Below, in pieces: positions 26,635-35,092 of a DNA stretch of 60,589 bases; the first letter of the stretch is position 1; every line of letters starts with the position of its first letter. Position numbers and translations under genes: made by a program. The stretch is from Clostridiales bacterium (lineage in GTDB: Bacteria > Bacillota > Clostridia > Peptostreptococcales > Acidaminobacteraceae). The stretch spans positions 1 through 60,589 of the forward strand of contig JAEIOD010000030.1 in NCBI GenBank assembly GCA_016342415.1, written 5' to 3'. The notes under the pieces were generated by a model that ran no database searches, was not told the DNA's origin, and saw only the letters and a list, made by a program, of their open reading frames with translations.

Positions 26635-27660
26635 TTATAGATTATGCTTTGATAAAAAATCAATCATATCATCAGTTGCTTTTTCAAAATACTCACCACT
26701 ATAAATATCAAAGTGGCCTATTGAGTATTCAATGACTTCAGAATTTTTTAATGCTTCAACAAGTCTTATGTGAGATTTTGGTGATACCAGTTCATCTTTC
26801 GTGCAAACAAACACTTGTACAGGACATTCTACATCAGCTGCCAATTTAATAGGATCTTCCATATGTGGCAATAACGCTAGTCTTCCACAAGCCTCATTCT
26901 TAAAGGTTACAGACTCTTTAGCCAACTCTTCAATGCCTTCAAATGCACCTGGAGCTGTTAACATAGCAATTGTTCCAGGCTTGCCGTAAGCTGGGAATAT
27001 ATGAGGTGATAAGCCAAATCGGGATCTACCTTTATCTCGCTGTCCATGCATGAACAACTTAAGGAAAAATCCTAAGCCTTCTCTTTCCATATATAGCTTA
27101 TTGTCTTCTTTATGATCAAACGCCCCACACTGCGCGATAACGGCAGCAATATCATGATTTGAACTTGCTACATTAATACCATAAGCAGCTCCAGCTGATG
27201 TTCCCCAAAGAATTACTTTTCCAACATCTTCTCTTGAAGTGACATACTCTACAGCACCCTTTAAATCATCAACCTGATAAACACCACAATAGACTTGTCT
27301 CGGTTCGCCACCACTTTCACCGTAATATCTATAATCATAAGTAAGTGTGGCGTACCCAGCTTTAGCGAATTTTAGAGCGTACTGTTCCAGACACATATCT
27401 TTTGTACCACCGAAACCATGACTCATAACAATACATGGATATTGCTTCTTTTCTCCTTCAGGTTTGTAAAACCATCCGGATACCCTTGTTTCATGTACAT
27501 CAAAGTATACATTTTCTCTGTTCTTAGGAATCTTCTTACTTGAAATATCAACCCGTTTTGTCGGTTGTGGTTCAACTTTTAGAACTGGGAAGAAAATTAT
27601 CACAACAAGATACGCAATAATTACTGCAAGTAAGCTGCCTAGTATTTGAAGTGCCAACAT
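26635..27660 (-). CDS. Membrane-anchored alpha/beta hydrolase
   Basis: A 341-residue serine hydrolase. A transmembrane helix at about residues 4-25 anchors it, with the catalytic domain probably outside or at the membrane face. The oxyanion region is VMSHGFGGTKDM, the nucleophile is in LWGTSAGAAYG, an Asp in CTKDELVSP and the base His in SIGHFDIYSG complete the triad. An insert (FGLSPHIFPAYGKPGTIAML) shapes the substrate pocket, as in the DUF1100/FrsA-like or acetyl-xylan-type group. The start is the ATG behind AGGAGGGGTACT; the upstream in-frame codons overlap the tetR stop. It is coupled to the TetR gene, and their order suggests that TetR controls it. Substrate unknown. Confidence 0.82.
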   Translation of the reverse strand: MLALQILGSLLAVIIAYLVVIIFFPVLKVEPQPTKRVDISSKKIPKNRENVYFDVHETRVSGWFYKPEGEKKQYPCIVMSHGFGGTKDMCLEQYALKFAKAGYATLTYDYRYYGESGGEPRQVYCGVYQVDDLKGAVEYVTSREDVGKVILWGTSAGAAYGINVASSNHDIAAVIAQCGAFDHKEDNKLYMEREGLGFFLKLFMHGQRDKGRSRFGLSPHIFPAYGKPGTIAMLTAPGAFEGIEELAKESVTFKNEACGRLALLPHMEDPIKLAADVECPVQVFVCTKDELVSPKSHIRLVEALKNSEVIEYSIGHFDIYSGEYFEKATDDMIDFLSKHNL

Positions 27661-27674
27661 AGTACCCCTCCTCA

Positions 27675-28235
27675 CTATCTGTTTTCATCCGTTAACATGC
27701 CAAAGAAAAATATAGTCCTTATTTGATCTTGGTAAGTAGCATAATCTTCAAAAGCATTCTTCCATTCACCTTCAATTGTTACTTCTCTCATCTTTTCAGT
27801 TACAAGCCATATTAGTTCAGGAGAGATTTCTTTTCTGATTTCTCCGTTAGTCTGAGCTTGCTTAATATTGTCAATAAATCTTACCATAAATTCATTCTTG
27901 AAATCCTCCATCACAAGAACATCGTCAAGAAACTCTCCTTGTATGTTTGATAGAAATTCTACTCTCCATTTTGACATCAGCTTGATTTTCTCGACAAATG
28001 GAAGATCTTTCAAACTAATCTCATCAAACTTCGAAAAGCCGCTTTCCATCATATCATCTCTTATTGCTTTAATTATTGCTGTTTTATTTTCAAAATGTTT
28101 ATAAAAAGTAACTTTGCTAACATTTGACTCTTTACATATTTCTTCTACAGTGACTCGTTTTGTACCAAATTTCAAAAACAGTTTTCTTGCAACTTCCAAT
28201 AGCTGCTCTCTTTTTGTACCTCTTGATTGCTTCAA
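27675..28235 (-). CDS. TetR-family regulator with a TTG start
   Basis: A 186-residue TetR repressor. The N-terminal helix-turn-helix is RVTVEEICKESNVSKVTFYK, followed by a helical ligand domain without recognisable motifs. The start codon is TTG, preceded at proper distance by AAAGGAGTG. The promoter at 28302-28330 is a near-perfect sigma-A promoter, and inverted TTTACG-containing half-sites (28282-28289 and 28314-28321) lie across it, which suggests autorepression. The hydrolase gene follows at 14 bp. Confidence 0.88.
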   Translation of the reverse strand: MKQSRGTKREQLLEVARKLFLKFGTKRVTVEEICKESNVSKVTFYKHFENKTAIIKAIRDDMMESGFSKFDEISLKDLPFVEKIKLMSKWRVEFLSNIQGEFLDDVLVMEDFKNEFMVRFIDNIKQAQTNGEIRKEISPELIWLVTEKMREVTIEGEWKNAFEDYATYQDQIRTIFFFGMLTDENR

Positions 28236-28281
28236 AGTATCACTCCTTTACGAAAACTATCAGAATTAACGATTTTTATAT

Positions 28282-28321
28282 ACTTTACGTTTTTCGCCTT
28301 AATTGTAACACGTCGTAAAGT
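28282..28321. promoter_or_regulatory. Candidate TetR operator (inverted repeat over promoter)
   Basis: ACTTTACG (28282-28289) and CGTAAAGT (28314-28321) are exact complements 24 bp apart, one inside the spacer of the tetR promoter. A third CTTTACG copy lies at 28246-28252 close to the tetR start. Confidence 0.5.
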
Positions 28322-28330
28322 TTATGTCAA
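28302..28330 (-). promoter_or_regulatory. Consensus sigma-A promoter of the TetR-hydrolase operon
   Basis: On the minus strand TTGACA (28325-28330), 17 bp, TACAAT (28302-28307). The TTG start codon is 66 bp downstream. Confidence 0.85.
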
Positions 28331-28838
28331 GTTGCAATACCAAATCAATTATCACAAACACGTCCCAGACCCTAGCTGCGCTTACTGACACTATAATCAC
28401 CTTTCAATACAAAAGTTATCCTGTATTCAGTTAAATTAATCAAAATCCATATGGATAACTTACAGATCATCACCAAATATCCACATGTTTAGCCACAGTT
28501 TGTACATTAGCTACACTGTGCATTGTTATAAAGGCATTAAAAGAAATATTCATTCCCGTTTCGGGAATGTCGGGAGGATTATATAGGGGAATGAGTTTTG
28601 GTTGGTGAATGGTTCAGGGTATTTTAAACACAATTAAGTAAAGAAAAACCATGCTAAGTCGTAATGACAAGCATAGTTCTGTATTTTTTTTCCAGACGCG
28701 ATTTTGTAATTTGGGACTCAAAGTGTAACTGTCAGACTTTCTTAACAGTAATAACAAGTTAACACATTTGATAAAGCTTTGATAAATTAAGATATCAAAT
28801 GTATCATCTCACTGGTTAACGTGGAAAGCATTACTAAA
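28331..28838. other. 508-bp interval with several hairpins
   Basis: No coding frame is convincing. It holds a perfect 8-bp hairpin CATTCCCG-TTT-CGGGAATG (28551-28569), a T8 tract at 28684-28691 that follows an imperfect stem, and a 10-bp inverted repeat ACATTTGATA/TATCAAATGT (28764-28773, 28793-28802) containing a short tandem TTTGATAAA-like repeat. A small RNA on the plus strand is conceivable but no good promoter was found. Confidence 0.4.
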
Positions 28839-29987
28839 TTATCCTTTATAAATCACACGATTTCGTCCATCGGATTTCGCTTCATATAGAGCCTCATCGG
28901 ATTTTATTAACATTGAACTGACAGTTTTATCATTTTTACTCAATGTCACTCCAACACTAATAGTAACATTAACAACCTTATTATTTGCTTTAATATATAA
29001 TTGTTCTACTGAAACCCTTAATCTTTCAGCCAAATCAAGTAATTCATTTTGACTCGTATTTGTAACTAAAGCAGAAAATTCCTCACCACCAATTCTCGCT
29101 ATAGTGTCACATTCCCTTATATTTGCTTCCATTTTCCTTGAAACATCTTTAAGAACTATATCACCAACAGTATGGCCATATGTGTCATTAACCATTTTAA
29201 AATGATCAATATCAATCATAAGTAATCCAAAAGCATTACCATATCTATTTTCACGTTCTTTTTCATTATGAAGAATATCCATATATCTACGCCTATTAGT
29301 CAAGCCTGTTAGTGGATCTGTAGTTGCCATTCTTAAGAGTTTTTCTTCAGCAAGTATATTGTTCTTCCAAAAACAACTAATTGTCAAAACGAAGGGCATA
29401 ATTTGATAGATTATTATAGAAATTGCGTGAACAAATCCTGACTCTAAAAATGATGCAATCTGGTTTTCCTGTAAAGTAAAAATTATTCTGATCAAAACAA
29501 AAATACTTAACATAATAAAATACGACGCATTAATATAATCCGGGACTGTATTATTCTTTTTATTAATAACTATTTTTGAGATTCTTAGGAAATAAATTAA
29601 TTCAAATACTGAAACAAATATTATCCTATAATTTACATTAACATTTATTAATGTGTAATAAACATAGCCAAGGAATAAGATAGCCATTAACACAATATCT
29701 ATTCTTATCCATTTGTTCTTTACATTATACAGTTCAGATAATCCATAAGAAATGATCATCATACCAGCAATAATGAACCAATTTGCAAATACTATAGTTA
29801 GCACATCTGGCAACATACCGTTCAATGAAAATAGAAGATAACCTAATCCAAAAGTTAGAATGCCAACACCAATTTTAAGATAACCATCAGTCCTATCATA
29901 TTTTACCTTGAATAATAACAATATTACACCTATAAACAGACTATAAAAAATTGTTAAAAACAATAATGTTCTAATATCTAATACCAT
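28839..29987 (-). CDS. Diguanylate cyclase with 7-8 TM sensor
   Basis: A 382-residue GGDEF protein. About seven transmembrane helices occupy residues 1-210, without a recognisable named sensor domain. The GGDEF domain follows, starting at ATTDPLTGLTNRRRYMDIL. The active site is ARIGGEEFSAL, a functional GGEEF variant. The inhibitory I-site RxxD is present as RECD five residues before it, so product inhibition by c-di-GMP is expected. It makes c-di-GMP, which the HD-GYP protein at 7.4 kb could degrade. The ATG follows GGAGGTCAA. Confidence 0.9.
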   Translation of the reverse strand: MVLDIRTLLFLTIFYSLFIGVILLLFKVKYDRTDGYLKIGVGILTFGLGYLLFSLNGMLPDVLTIVFANWFIIAGMMIISYGLSELYNVKNKWIRIDIVLMAILFLGYVYYTLINVNVNYRIIFVSVFELIYFLRISKIVINKKNNTVPDYINASYFIMLSIFVLIRIIFTLQENQIASFLESGFVHAISIIIYQIMPFVLTISCFWKNNILAEEKLLRMATTDPLTGLTNRRRYMDILHNEKERENRYGNAFGLLMIDIDHFKMVNDTYGHTVGDIVLKDVSRKMEANIRECDTIARIGGEEFSALVTNTSQNELLDLAERLRVSVEQLYIKANNKVVNVTISVGVTLSKNDKTVSSMLIKSDEALYEAKSDGRNRVIYKG

Positions 29988-31176
29988 TTGACCTCCGTCT
30001 TTAGCATAATTAATAGCAGCATTTTAAATCATAACATAAACAAATAATGTTTTCAAAAGTATTTAGTAATCGATCAAATTCATTAAAAAATACTTTCTAT
30101 GTCCAAATTATACCAATCATATATAATGATTCTATTACCCCATCTGATAGAAAAGTAACCCTAAAAACGAGCAAATACTTATCAACTAACACTAATCACT
30201 ATAACAACTAATTGATAAGTAAGAAAATCACTTTCAAAACTGTTGAATCAAATCATAGAATTAAAAATCAAAAAATATGTTATGTTCCAAATAGAAGGCA
30301 AATATGCAAACTTAAAAACATAATGAGGCAATTCAAATGGAAAGCAAAAAACTATATGACATCAGATTTGAAAAGCTCAACCATAACCCTATTCCAATAT
30401 TTATCTTACTTAAGAGACAAATCATCTGCAGAAGAGTGAAAATCACATTACGAATTCTATGAATATAATCGAATTCTTAAATTTTGTCTTTTGGATATCT
30501 GTTACAAAATGTGACAAAATCCAGTAGCAAAATTTATTAGAAGCAATAGAGTACAGTTTTAGTTTAATATATAGTAATTGTAAAAACCTATATCGAACCA
30601 AAGAGAAGTAAACAAGTAGAGAGAATTTATACATCTTTCTGCTTTTACTCAAACATCTCAAAATATAATATGACCTCAAGAAATATAGTAACAGCATAAC
30701 AAATTACTCTGATCGTAAAAAAATGTAGATTTTTTTCTTGTAAAACTCACATTTGTGGATAAATAGTTGTGCATCTACATTTAATTTTGTTATATATCCT
30801 TCGTTTACAAAATCTCTTAAATCTATTCCATCTGCTGGTATATCGCCGTTCTACCTAAACTCTAATTGCTAATAACTTGGTGTAAATAATTTCGAACCTA
30901 AATTCATTTTTTCCTTCTGTTTTCGTAAAAAACCTAATTACTGCTTCTAATGTGACAATTGTATGGTGTTCTGATAGGTCAATGATAAAGGCATAATCGA
31001 AGCTTAAAACGACTTATTTTTCGGTTCTTTTCTTTTCAGGATGGTTTTCTGTTGGCTTTGCTTCTTAGCCTTGAACACTGCTTTTAAGCGGTTTTAAGGC
31101 ATACGGTATTAGGTTTTGAAAGATCTTTATGGAAAAGAATATGGAGGTTGTAGCTTTAGCACAAAGGATATAAAGA
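29988..31176. other. 1.2-kb interval without intact genes
   Basis: Very AT-rich. It contains a 9-bp inverted repeat ACTTATCAA/TTGATAAGT (30177-30185, 30212-30220), a likely gene relic on the minus strand (30704-31013) and short frames that lack ribosome sites. I read this as decayed sequence. Confidence 0.5.
30704..31013 (-). pseudogene. Possible frameshifted gene relic, family unknown
   Basis: On the minus strand a 52-codon open stretch with protein-like composition (containing IDLSEHHTIVTLEAVIRFF) ends at a stop at 30855-30857. Directly after it, in another frame, a further run of about 50 codons (GDIPADGIDLRDFVNEGYIT) stays open to 30704. Two adjacent frames of this quality suggest a gene broken by a frameshift and a nonsense change. 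I do not recognise the protein. Chance open frames in AT-rich DNA are also possible. Confidence 0.25.
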
Positions 31177-31223
31177 AAACTCACCCCAAAAGCAGTTCCG
31201 TAAGGCTGTTTTGGGATGAGTTT
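31177..31223 (-). terminator. Long hairpin, probable glmS terminator
   Basis: An 18-bp stem with one bulge and one mismatch (AAACTCAC-CCCAAAA against TTTTGGG-ATGAGTTT) around the TTCCGTAAG loop. On the minus strand it is followed by TCTTTAT. It lies 92 bp past the glmS stop and is the first structure able to end that transcript. Confidence 0.55.
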
Positions 31224-31288
31224 GATTCATAGTTTTGTCAACGTATCCAAAGTCTTGTCACAAAAATCAATATTAATTGGAAGTGTAC

Positions 31289-31311
31289 AATTATTAGATT
31301 CCTAGTTTTAA
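31289..31311. repeat. 23-bp direct repeat, copy 2, next to glmS
   Basis: Identical to 26560-26582 and positioned 3 bp beyond the glmS stop codon. The two copies bracket 4.7 kb. Confidence 0.9.
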
Positions 31312-31314
31312 GGT

Positions 31315-33144
31315 TTATTCTACTGTTACTGATTTTGCCAAGTTTCTAGGCTTATCAACATCATTACCTTTTGCAACAGATACATAATAAGCAAATAGTT
31401 GCATTGGAATAACACTTAGAAGAGGTGCTAGGCATTCCATCGTTTTTGGAATAAAGATTACTTCATCTGCGGTTTTTAATATTTCATCATCGCCTTCCAT
31501 TGCAACAGCCACTACATATGCACCCCTTGCTTTTACTTCAACGATGTTAGACAACATCTTTTCATATAGGTGTTGTTGTGTTGCTAAAGCTACCACCAGT
31601 GTTTCATCTTCTATTAAGGCAATCGTACCATGTTTTAACTCTCCTGCTGCTATAGCAAATGAATTCACATATGATATCTCTTTAAACTTGAGTGATGCTT
31701 CATAAGCACTGTAAAGATCCACACCTCTTCCCATAAAGAAAACACTTTCATTATTAAACTGAGAATCAGCAAATTCCTGAACTCTATGACTCTGTTCTAA
31801 TACACGCTCAATATAAGCTGGCATGTTATATAATTCATCTATTAATTCTTTTACTTGTACATTTGAAAGTTGTTCATAAATCATCCCTAATTTTATTGCC
31901 AACAAGTATAATACCAAAGCTTGTGATGTATATGCCTTTGTAGAAGCAACGCCAATTTCAGGACCCGCCCATGTATATAAAACACCATCAGAGTCTCTAG
32001 ATACAGATGATCCTACAACATTGACGATTGATAAAATCTTGGCACCTTTTCTCTTTGCCTCTCTTAAGGACTGAAGTGTATCTAGAGTCTCACCAGATTG
32101 AGATACCGCTATAAACAATGATTTTTCATTGATAAAGCTGTCCTTGTATCTAAACTCCGAAGCTATTTCAACCTCTACTGGCACTTTTGCAAATTTCTCA
32201 ATCGCGTACTTACCTAAAAGACCTGCATGATAAGCGGTTCCACATGCAACAATGTAAATCTTATCAAATGCTCTAAACTCTTCATCTGTAAAATCAACAC
32301 CTTCCAAATGAATATTAAAATCCTTATCAATTCTTCTACTCAGTGTTTCCTTAAAAGATTTTGGTTGTTCATGAATTTCTTTTAATGTAAAATGTTGATA
32401 ACCTTCTTTTTCAGCTGATTCAGCATCCCAAGTCACTTCGAATACTTCTCTTTCAACAGGTTGTCTGAACGCATCAAATATTTCAATCTTGTCTTTTGTT
32501 AATAATACAAATTCATCATTTTCAATAAAATGAACTTTTCTTGTATATTTTAGTAATGCCGGAATATCTGAAGCTAAAAATTGCTCACCTTCACCGATTC
32601 CAACGATTAAAGGGCTGTCTTTTCTAACAGCAATAATCTTATCTGGTTCATCTTTTGATATAACAGAAATTGCATAAGCCCCTTCCATTCTATCGACAGC
32701 TTTATAAACTGCATCCATTAAATCACCATCATAATAGTAACTGATTAAATGTGCGATAACTTCTGAATCCGTTTCAGATTTAAATGTTATCTCAGATACT
32801 TCCTGTAACCACTCTTTTATTTTAAGATAATTTTCAATAATACCATTGTGAATCACAGCAATTGAATTCACCTGATTGGTATGCGGATGTGCATTGACTT
32901 CATTAGGTGCACCATGAGTTGCCCATCTTGTATGTCCTATACCGATAAATGCATCATAATCATCTACTATCAATTCTTTTTCAAGACCAGCCAGTCTTCC
33001 TTTTCTCTTTTTTACAATCATTTCATTATGATCTAATAATGCTATACCGGCTGAGTCATATCCTCTATATTCCAACTTTGATAATCCATTTAACAATACA
33101 GGCAACGCCTTATTTTTGCCTATATAACCTACTACTCCACACAT
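31315..33144 (-). CDS. glmS: Glutamine-fructose-6-phosphate aminotransferase (isomerizing)
   Basis: A 609-residue enzyme that makes glucosamine 6-phosphate from fructose 6-phosphate and glutamine, the first step to UDP-GlcNAc. After removal of Met, the catalytic Cys1 starts MCGVVGYIG. The glutaminase half shows GHTRWATHG and HNGIIENY; the isomerase half has two SIS domains with SQSGETLDT and the C-terminal KPRNLAKSVTVE tail. The reading frame is open 31 codons further upstream, but that stretch is the glmS ribozyme, and GAGGAGATT stands before this ATG. The length matches the family. Expression should be shut down by glucosamine 6-phosphate through mRNA self-cleavage. Confidence 0.97.
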   Translation of the reverse strand: MCGVVGYIGKNKALPVLLNGLSKLEYRGYDSAGIALLDHNEMIVKKRKGRLAGLEKELIVDDYDAFIGIGHTRWATHGAPNEVNAHPHTNQVNSIAVIHNGIIENYLKIKEWLQEVSEITFKSETDSEVIAHLISYYYDGDLMDAVYKAVDRMEGAYAISVISKDEPDKIIAVRKDSPLIVGIGEGEQFLASDIPALLKYTRKVHFIENDEFVLLTKDKIEIFDAFRQPVEREVFEVTWDAESAEKEGYQHFTLKEIHEQPKSFKETLSRRIDKDFNIHLEGVDFTDEEFRAFDKIYIVACGTAYHAGLLGKYAIEKFAKVPVEVEIASEFRYKDSFINEKSLFIAVSQSGETLDTLQSLREAKRKGAKILSIVNVVGSSVSRDSDGVLYTWAGPEIGVASTKAYTSQALVLYLLAIKLGMIYEQLSNVQVKELIDELYNMPAYIERVLEQSHRVQEFADSQFNNESVFFMGRGVDLYSAYEASLKFKEISYVNSFAIAAGELKHGTIALIEDETLVVALATQQHLYEKMLSNIVEVKARGAYVVAVAMEGDDEILKTADEVIFIPKTMECLAPLLSVIPMQLFAYYVSVAKGNDVDKPRNLAKSVTVE

Positions 33145-33181
33145 AATAATCTCCTCTTCAAAAACAACAAAAAGAACCATA

Positions 33182-33348
33182 GGGTTCCTTACAGATTTCC
33201 GTACGTTATTGCTCACCGATTGATATTGTCCTACCAATCACTTGATAGTTTTGTCAATCTTTAATGGTGTGAGTTCACCACAGGGTACCCGCCGATTGTT
33301 TCGATAAACCCTGTCCTCGTCAACTGATCACTCAGTTCAGGCGCTTCA
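33182..33348 (-). ncRNA. glmS ribozyme-riboswitch
   Basis: The 5' leader of glmS carries the conserved glmS ribozyme core on the minus strand: AGCGCC at the cleavage site, then GAACTG, GTTGACGAGGACAGGGTTTA, TCGAAACAATCGGCGGGTAC and CCTGTGG, followed by P3/P4-like pairing. Cleavage is expected between A at 33345 and G at 33344. Glucosamine 6-phosphate is the cofactor. The 3' boundary near 33182 is approximate. Confidence 0.95.
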
Positions 33349-33392
33349 AATTCAGTTGTAGTCTCTACCCTCCTTTTTAATTATTCTAATAA

Positions 33393-33421
33393 AGTATATC
33401 ACAATTTACACTATGTGACAA
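33393..33421 (-). promoter_or_regulatory. Sigma-A promoter of glmS
   Basis: TTGTCA (33416-33421), 17 bp, TATACT (33393-33398) on the minus strand, about 45 bp upstream of the ribozyme cleavage site. Confidence 0.8.
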
Positions 33422-33556
33422 AACACAAGCCTATTTAGCCATAAATTATACCTATTTAGCCGAAAAGACTTTCCTTAATATTATTGGAACTTTTTCTGAA
33501 CCATTACGTCAAACGTGTATCAACAACAATTAGAAGATGATAATAAAGGAGTATTT

Positions 33557-35053
33557 ATGAATAAAAGAAACTTACTTATAGGATTGGTAACTGGTGCATT
33601 ATTATTAACCGGATGTGGTGATGCAGATGAACTCATCACTAACAAACAAAAGAATGTAACCATTAACGCAACTTCAGAAGCAACGGATGAAACCGTAAGT
33701 ACAAATAATAATACCTATGAAACTGTCGGAGAAGTCATATCGATTCATGATGGTAGCGTCAGTATTCTAACAGGTGATATCATGGAGGACTTTAAAGTTT
33801 CAAATGTCAATATAAATGAAATCTATTTAGGTCAAATTGTTTCTGTTACAAAAGAAACTGATACAGATTATTCCTTGATGCCGTATATCATAGATGATTT
33901 CTCTGTAAGACATACCAATATGGGTAATATAATTGATAGAGTTGATGGTGAAGTACTACGTATAGAAGAGGGTAATCTTATTATTCAATTAAAAGATGGT
34001 AGTGAACTATCGGCTTCAACTGGAGACGAAAATTTAATTGCTTATATTGCTGATGCATTAAACCATTCAGATAATCTGACACTTGAATTTGATATCGTTA
34101 CCTTTTCAAAGGATTCATCTTATGTCTTAGCAACTTATAATCAGGAGAGTAAATTATCACTTATTATCGATCAATTGAATCGTCTTGATAGTGGTGAATT
34201 AGAAATACTGGCTAGCGACAATGCTGGTGGCCAGTTTGTAGTCGGTACCAAAAATCCAATTAAAAACTTCAATCTGACGGATTTAACAGTAGGGCAATCA
34301 ATTGATGTTTATGCTGAAATGATTATGGAAAGCTTTCCTGCTCAAGTTAAAGCCTTACGTATCGATTTATTAGAAGATACGCCAACAGGTGTTACCTCTT
34401 TAGAATATGATGTTATCGGTGAGGTTATTGAAATAACAGGTAATGAAGTTCATATTTTATCTGGAGATATTGTTGAAATCTTTGACATAGATAAAGAACA
34501 ACTCAAAACGGTTTACTTAGGACAAACGGTAAAACTGTTTTCGAAAGAGGGTCTTTTGATTTTAGAGCCTTACATCATAGAAGATTTTTCAATAAGACAT
34601 ACCAATATGGGTCAGACTATCAATGAATTCAATGGAACTGTCATTTCTATCGAATCAAAAGACAATGAGAATTTCATTACCATAGAATCTGATGATCAAG
34701 AGATGGTTGTCAATTACTATGGAGATATCTTACCTCAAATTGATACATTCTATGAATTTGAAAGTATCAGTTTTGTACCTGGTGAAATGATGTTGTCTAA
34801 TTTCTATAACCCTGAATCGATTATCACAGTGACTGTTACAGCGCTAGACCGTGCTGATAATGGCGAGTTGATGTTATTAGGAACAGATAAAGACGGCGGA
34901 GAATATCACATTGGAACATCATCTCCAACAGTCAACTTCAACCTCAGTGAATTATCGGTTGGTGATGTTTTAAATGTTTATGCAGATGCAGTGATGGAAA
35001 GTTTTCCGATGCAAGTACAAACAACCAAAATCATTAAAGTTACAGAAAGATAA
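33557..35053 (+). CDS. Lipoprotein with internal duplication, function unknown
   Basis: A 498-residue lipoprotein I do not recognise. The lipobox is LLTGC with the Cys at residue 20; a Thr/Asn-rich linker (about 30-53) follows. The rest consists of two copies of a roughly 220-residue unit, about 54-275 and 283-498. They share YETVGEVISI versus YDVIGEVIEI, FSVRHTNMG versus FSIRHTNMG, RLDSGELEIL versus RADNGELMLL, and MESFPAQV versus MESFPMQV. Each unit itself looks like two beta-rich OB-like halves (a VxGEV... ILTGD strand pattern). No enzyme motif is seen, so a binding or structural role at the cell surface is likely. The start follows AAAGGAG; it converges on glmM with a shared terminator. 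Confidence 0.75.
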   Translation: MNKRNLLIGLVTGALLLTGCGDADELITNKQKNVTINATSEATDETVSTNNNTYETVGEVISIHDGSVSILTGDIMEDFKVSNVNINEIYLGQIVSVTKETDTDYSLMPYIIDDFSVRHTNMGNIIDRVDGEVLRIEEGNLIIQLKDGSELSASTGDENLIAYIADALNHSDNLTLEFDIVTFSKDSSYVLATYNQESKLSLIIDQLNRLDSGELEILASDNAGGQFVVGTKNPIKNFNLTDLTVGQSIDVYAEMIMESFPAQVKALRIDLLEDTPTGVTSLEYDVIGEVIEITGNEVHILSGDIVEIFDIDKEQLKTVYLGQTVKLFSKEGLLILEPYIIEDFSIRHTNMGQTINEFNGTVISIESKDNENFITIESDDQEMVVNYYGDILPQIDTFYEFESISFVPGEMMLSNFYNPESIITVTVTALDRADNGELMLLGTDKDGGEYHIGTSSPTVNFNLSELSVGDVLNVYADAVMESFPMQVQTTKIIKVTER

Positions 35054-35057
35054 AAAT

Positions 35058-35088
35058 AATGGCCTTGATCATAATAATCAAGGCCATT
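35058..35088. terminator. Bidirectional terminator
   Basis: AATGGCCTTGAT and ATCAAGGCCATT form a 12-bp stem with a 7-nt loop, serving the lipoprotein gene on plus and glmM on minus. Confidence 0.88.
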
Positions 35089-35092
35089 TCTA

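Noticed and set aside
30212..30439. 75-codon open frame on the plus strand
   Set aside because: No ribosome site, composition unlike neighbours, overlaps an inverted repeat in a decayed region.
30443..30697. 84-codon hydrophobic and Tyr/Leu-rich frame on the minus strand
   Set aside because: No ribosome site or start context; composition is what AT-rich noncoding DNA gives.
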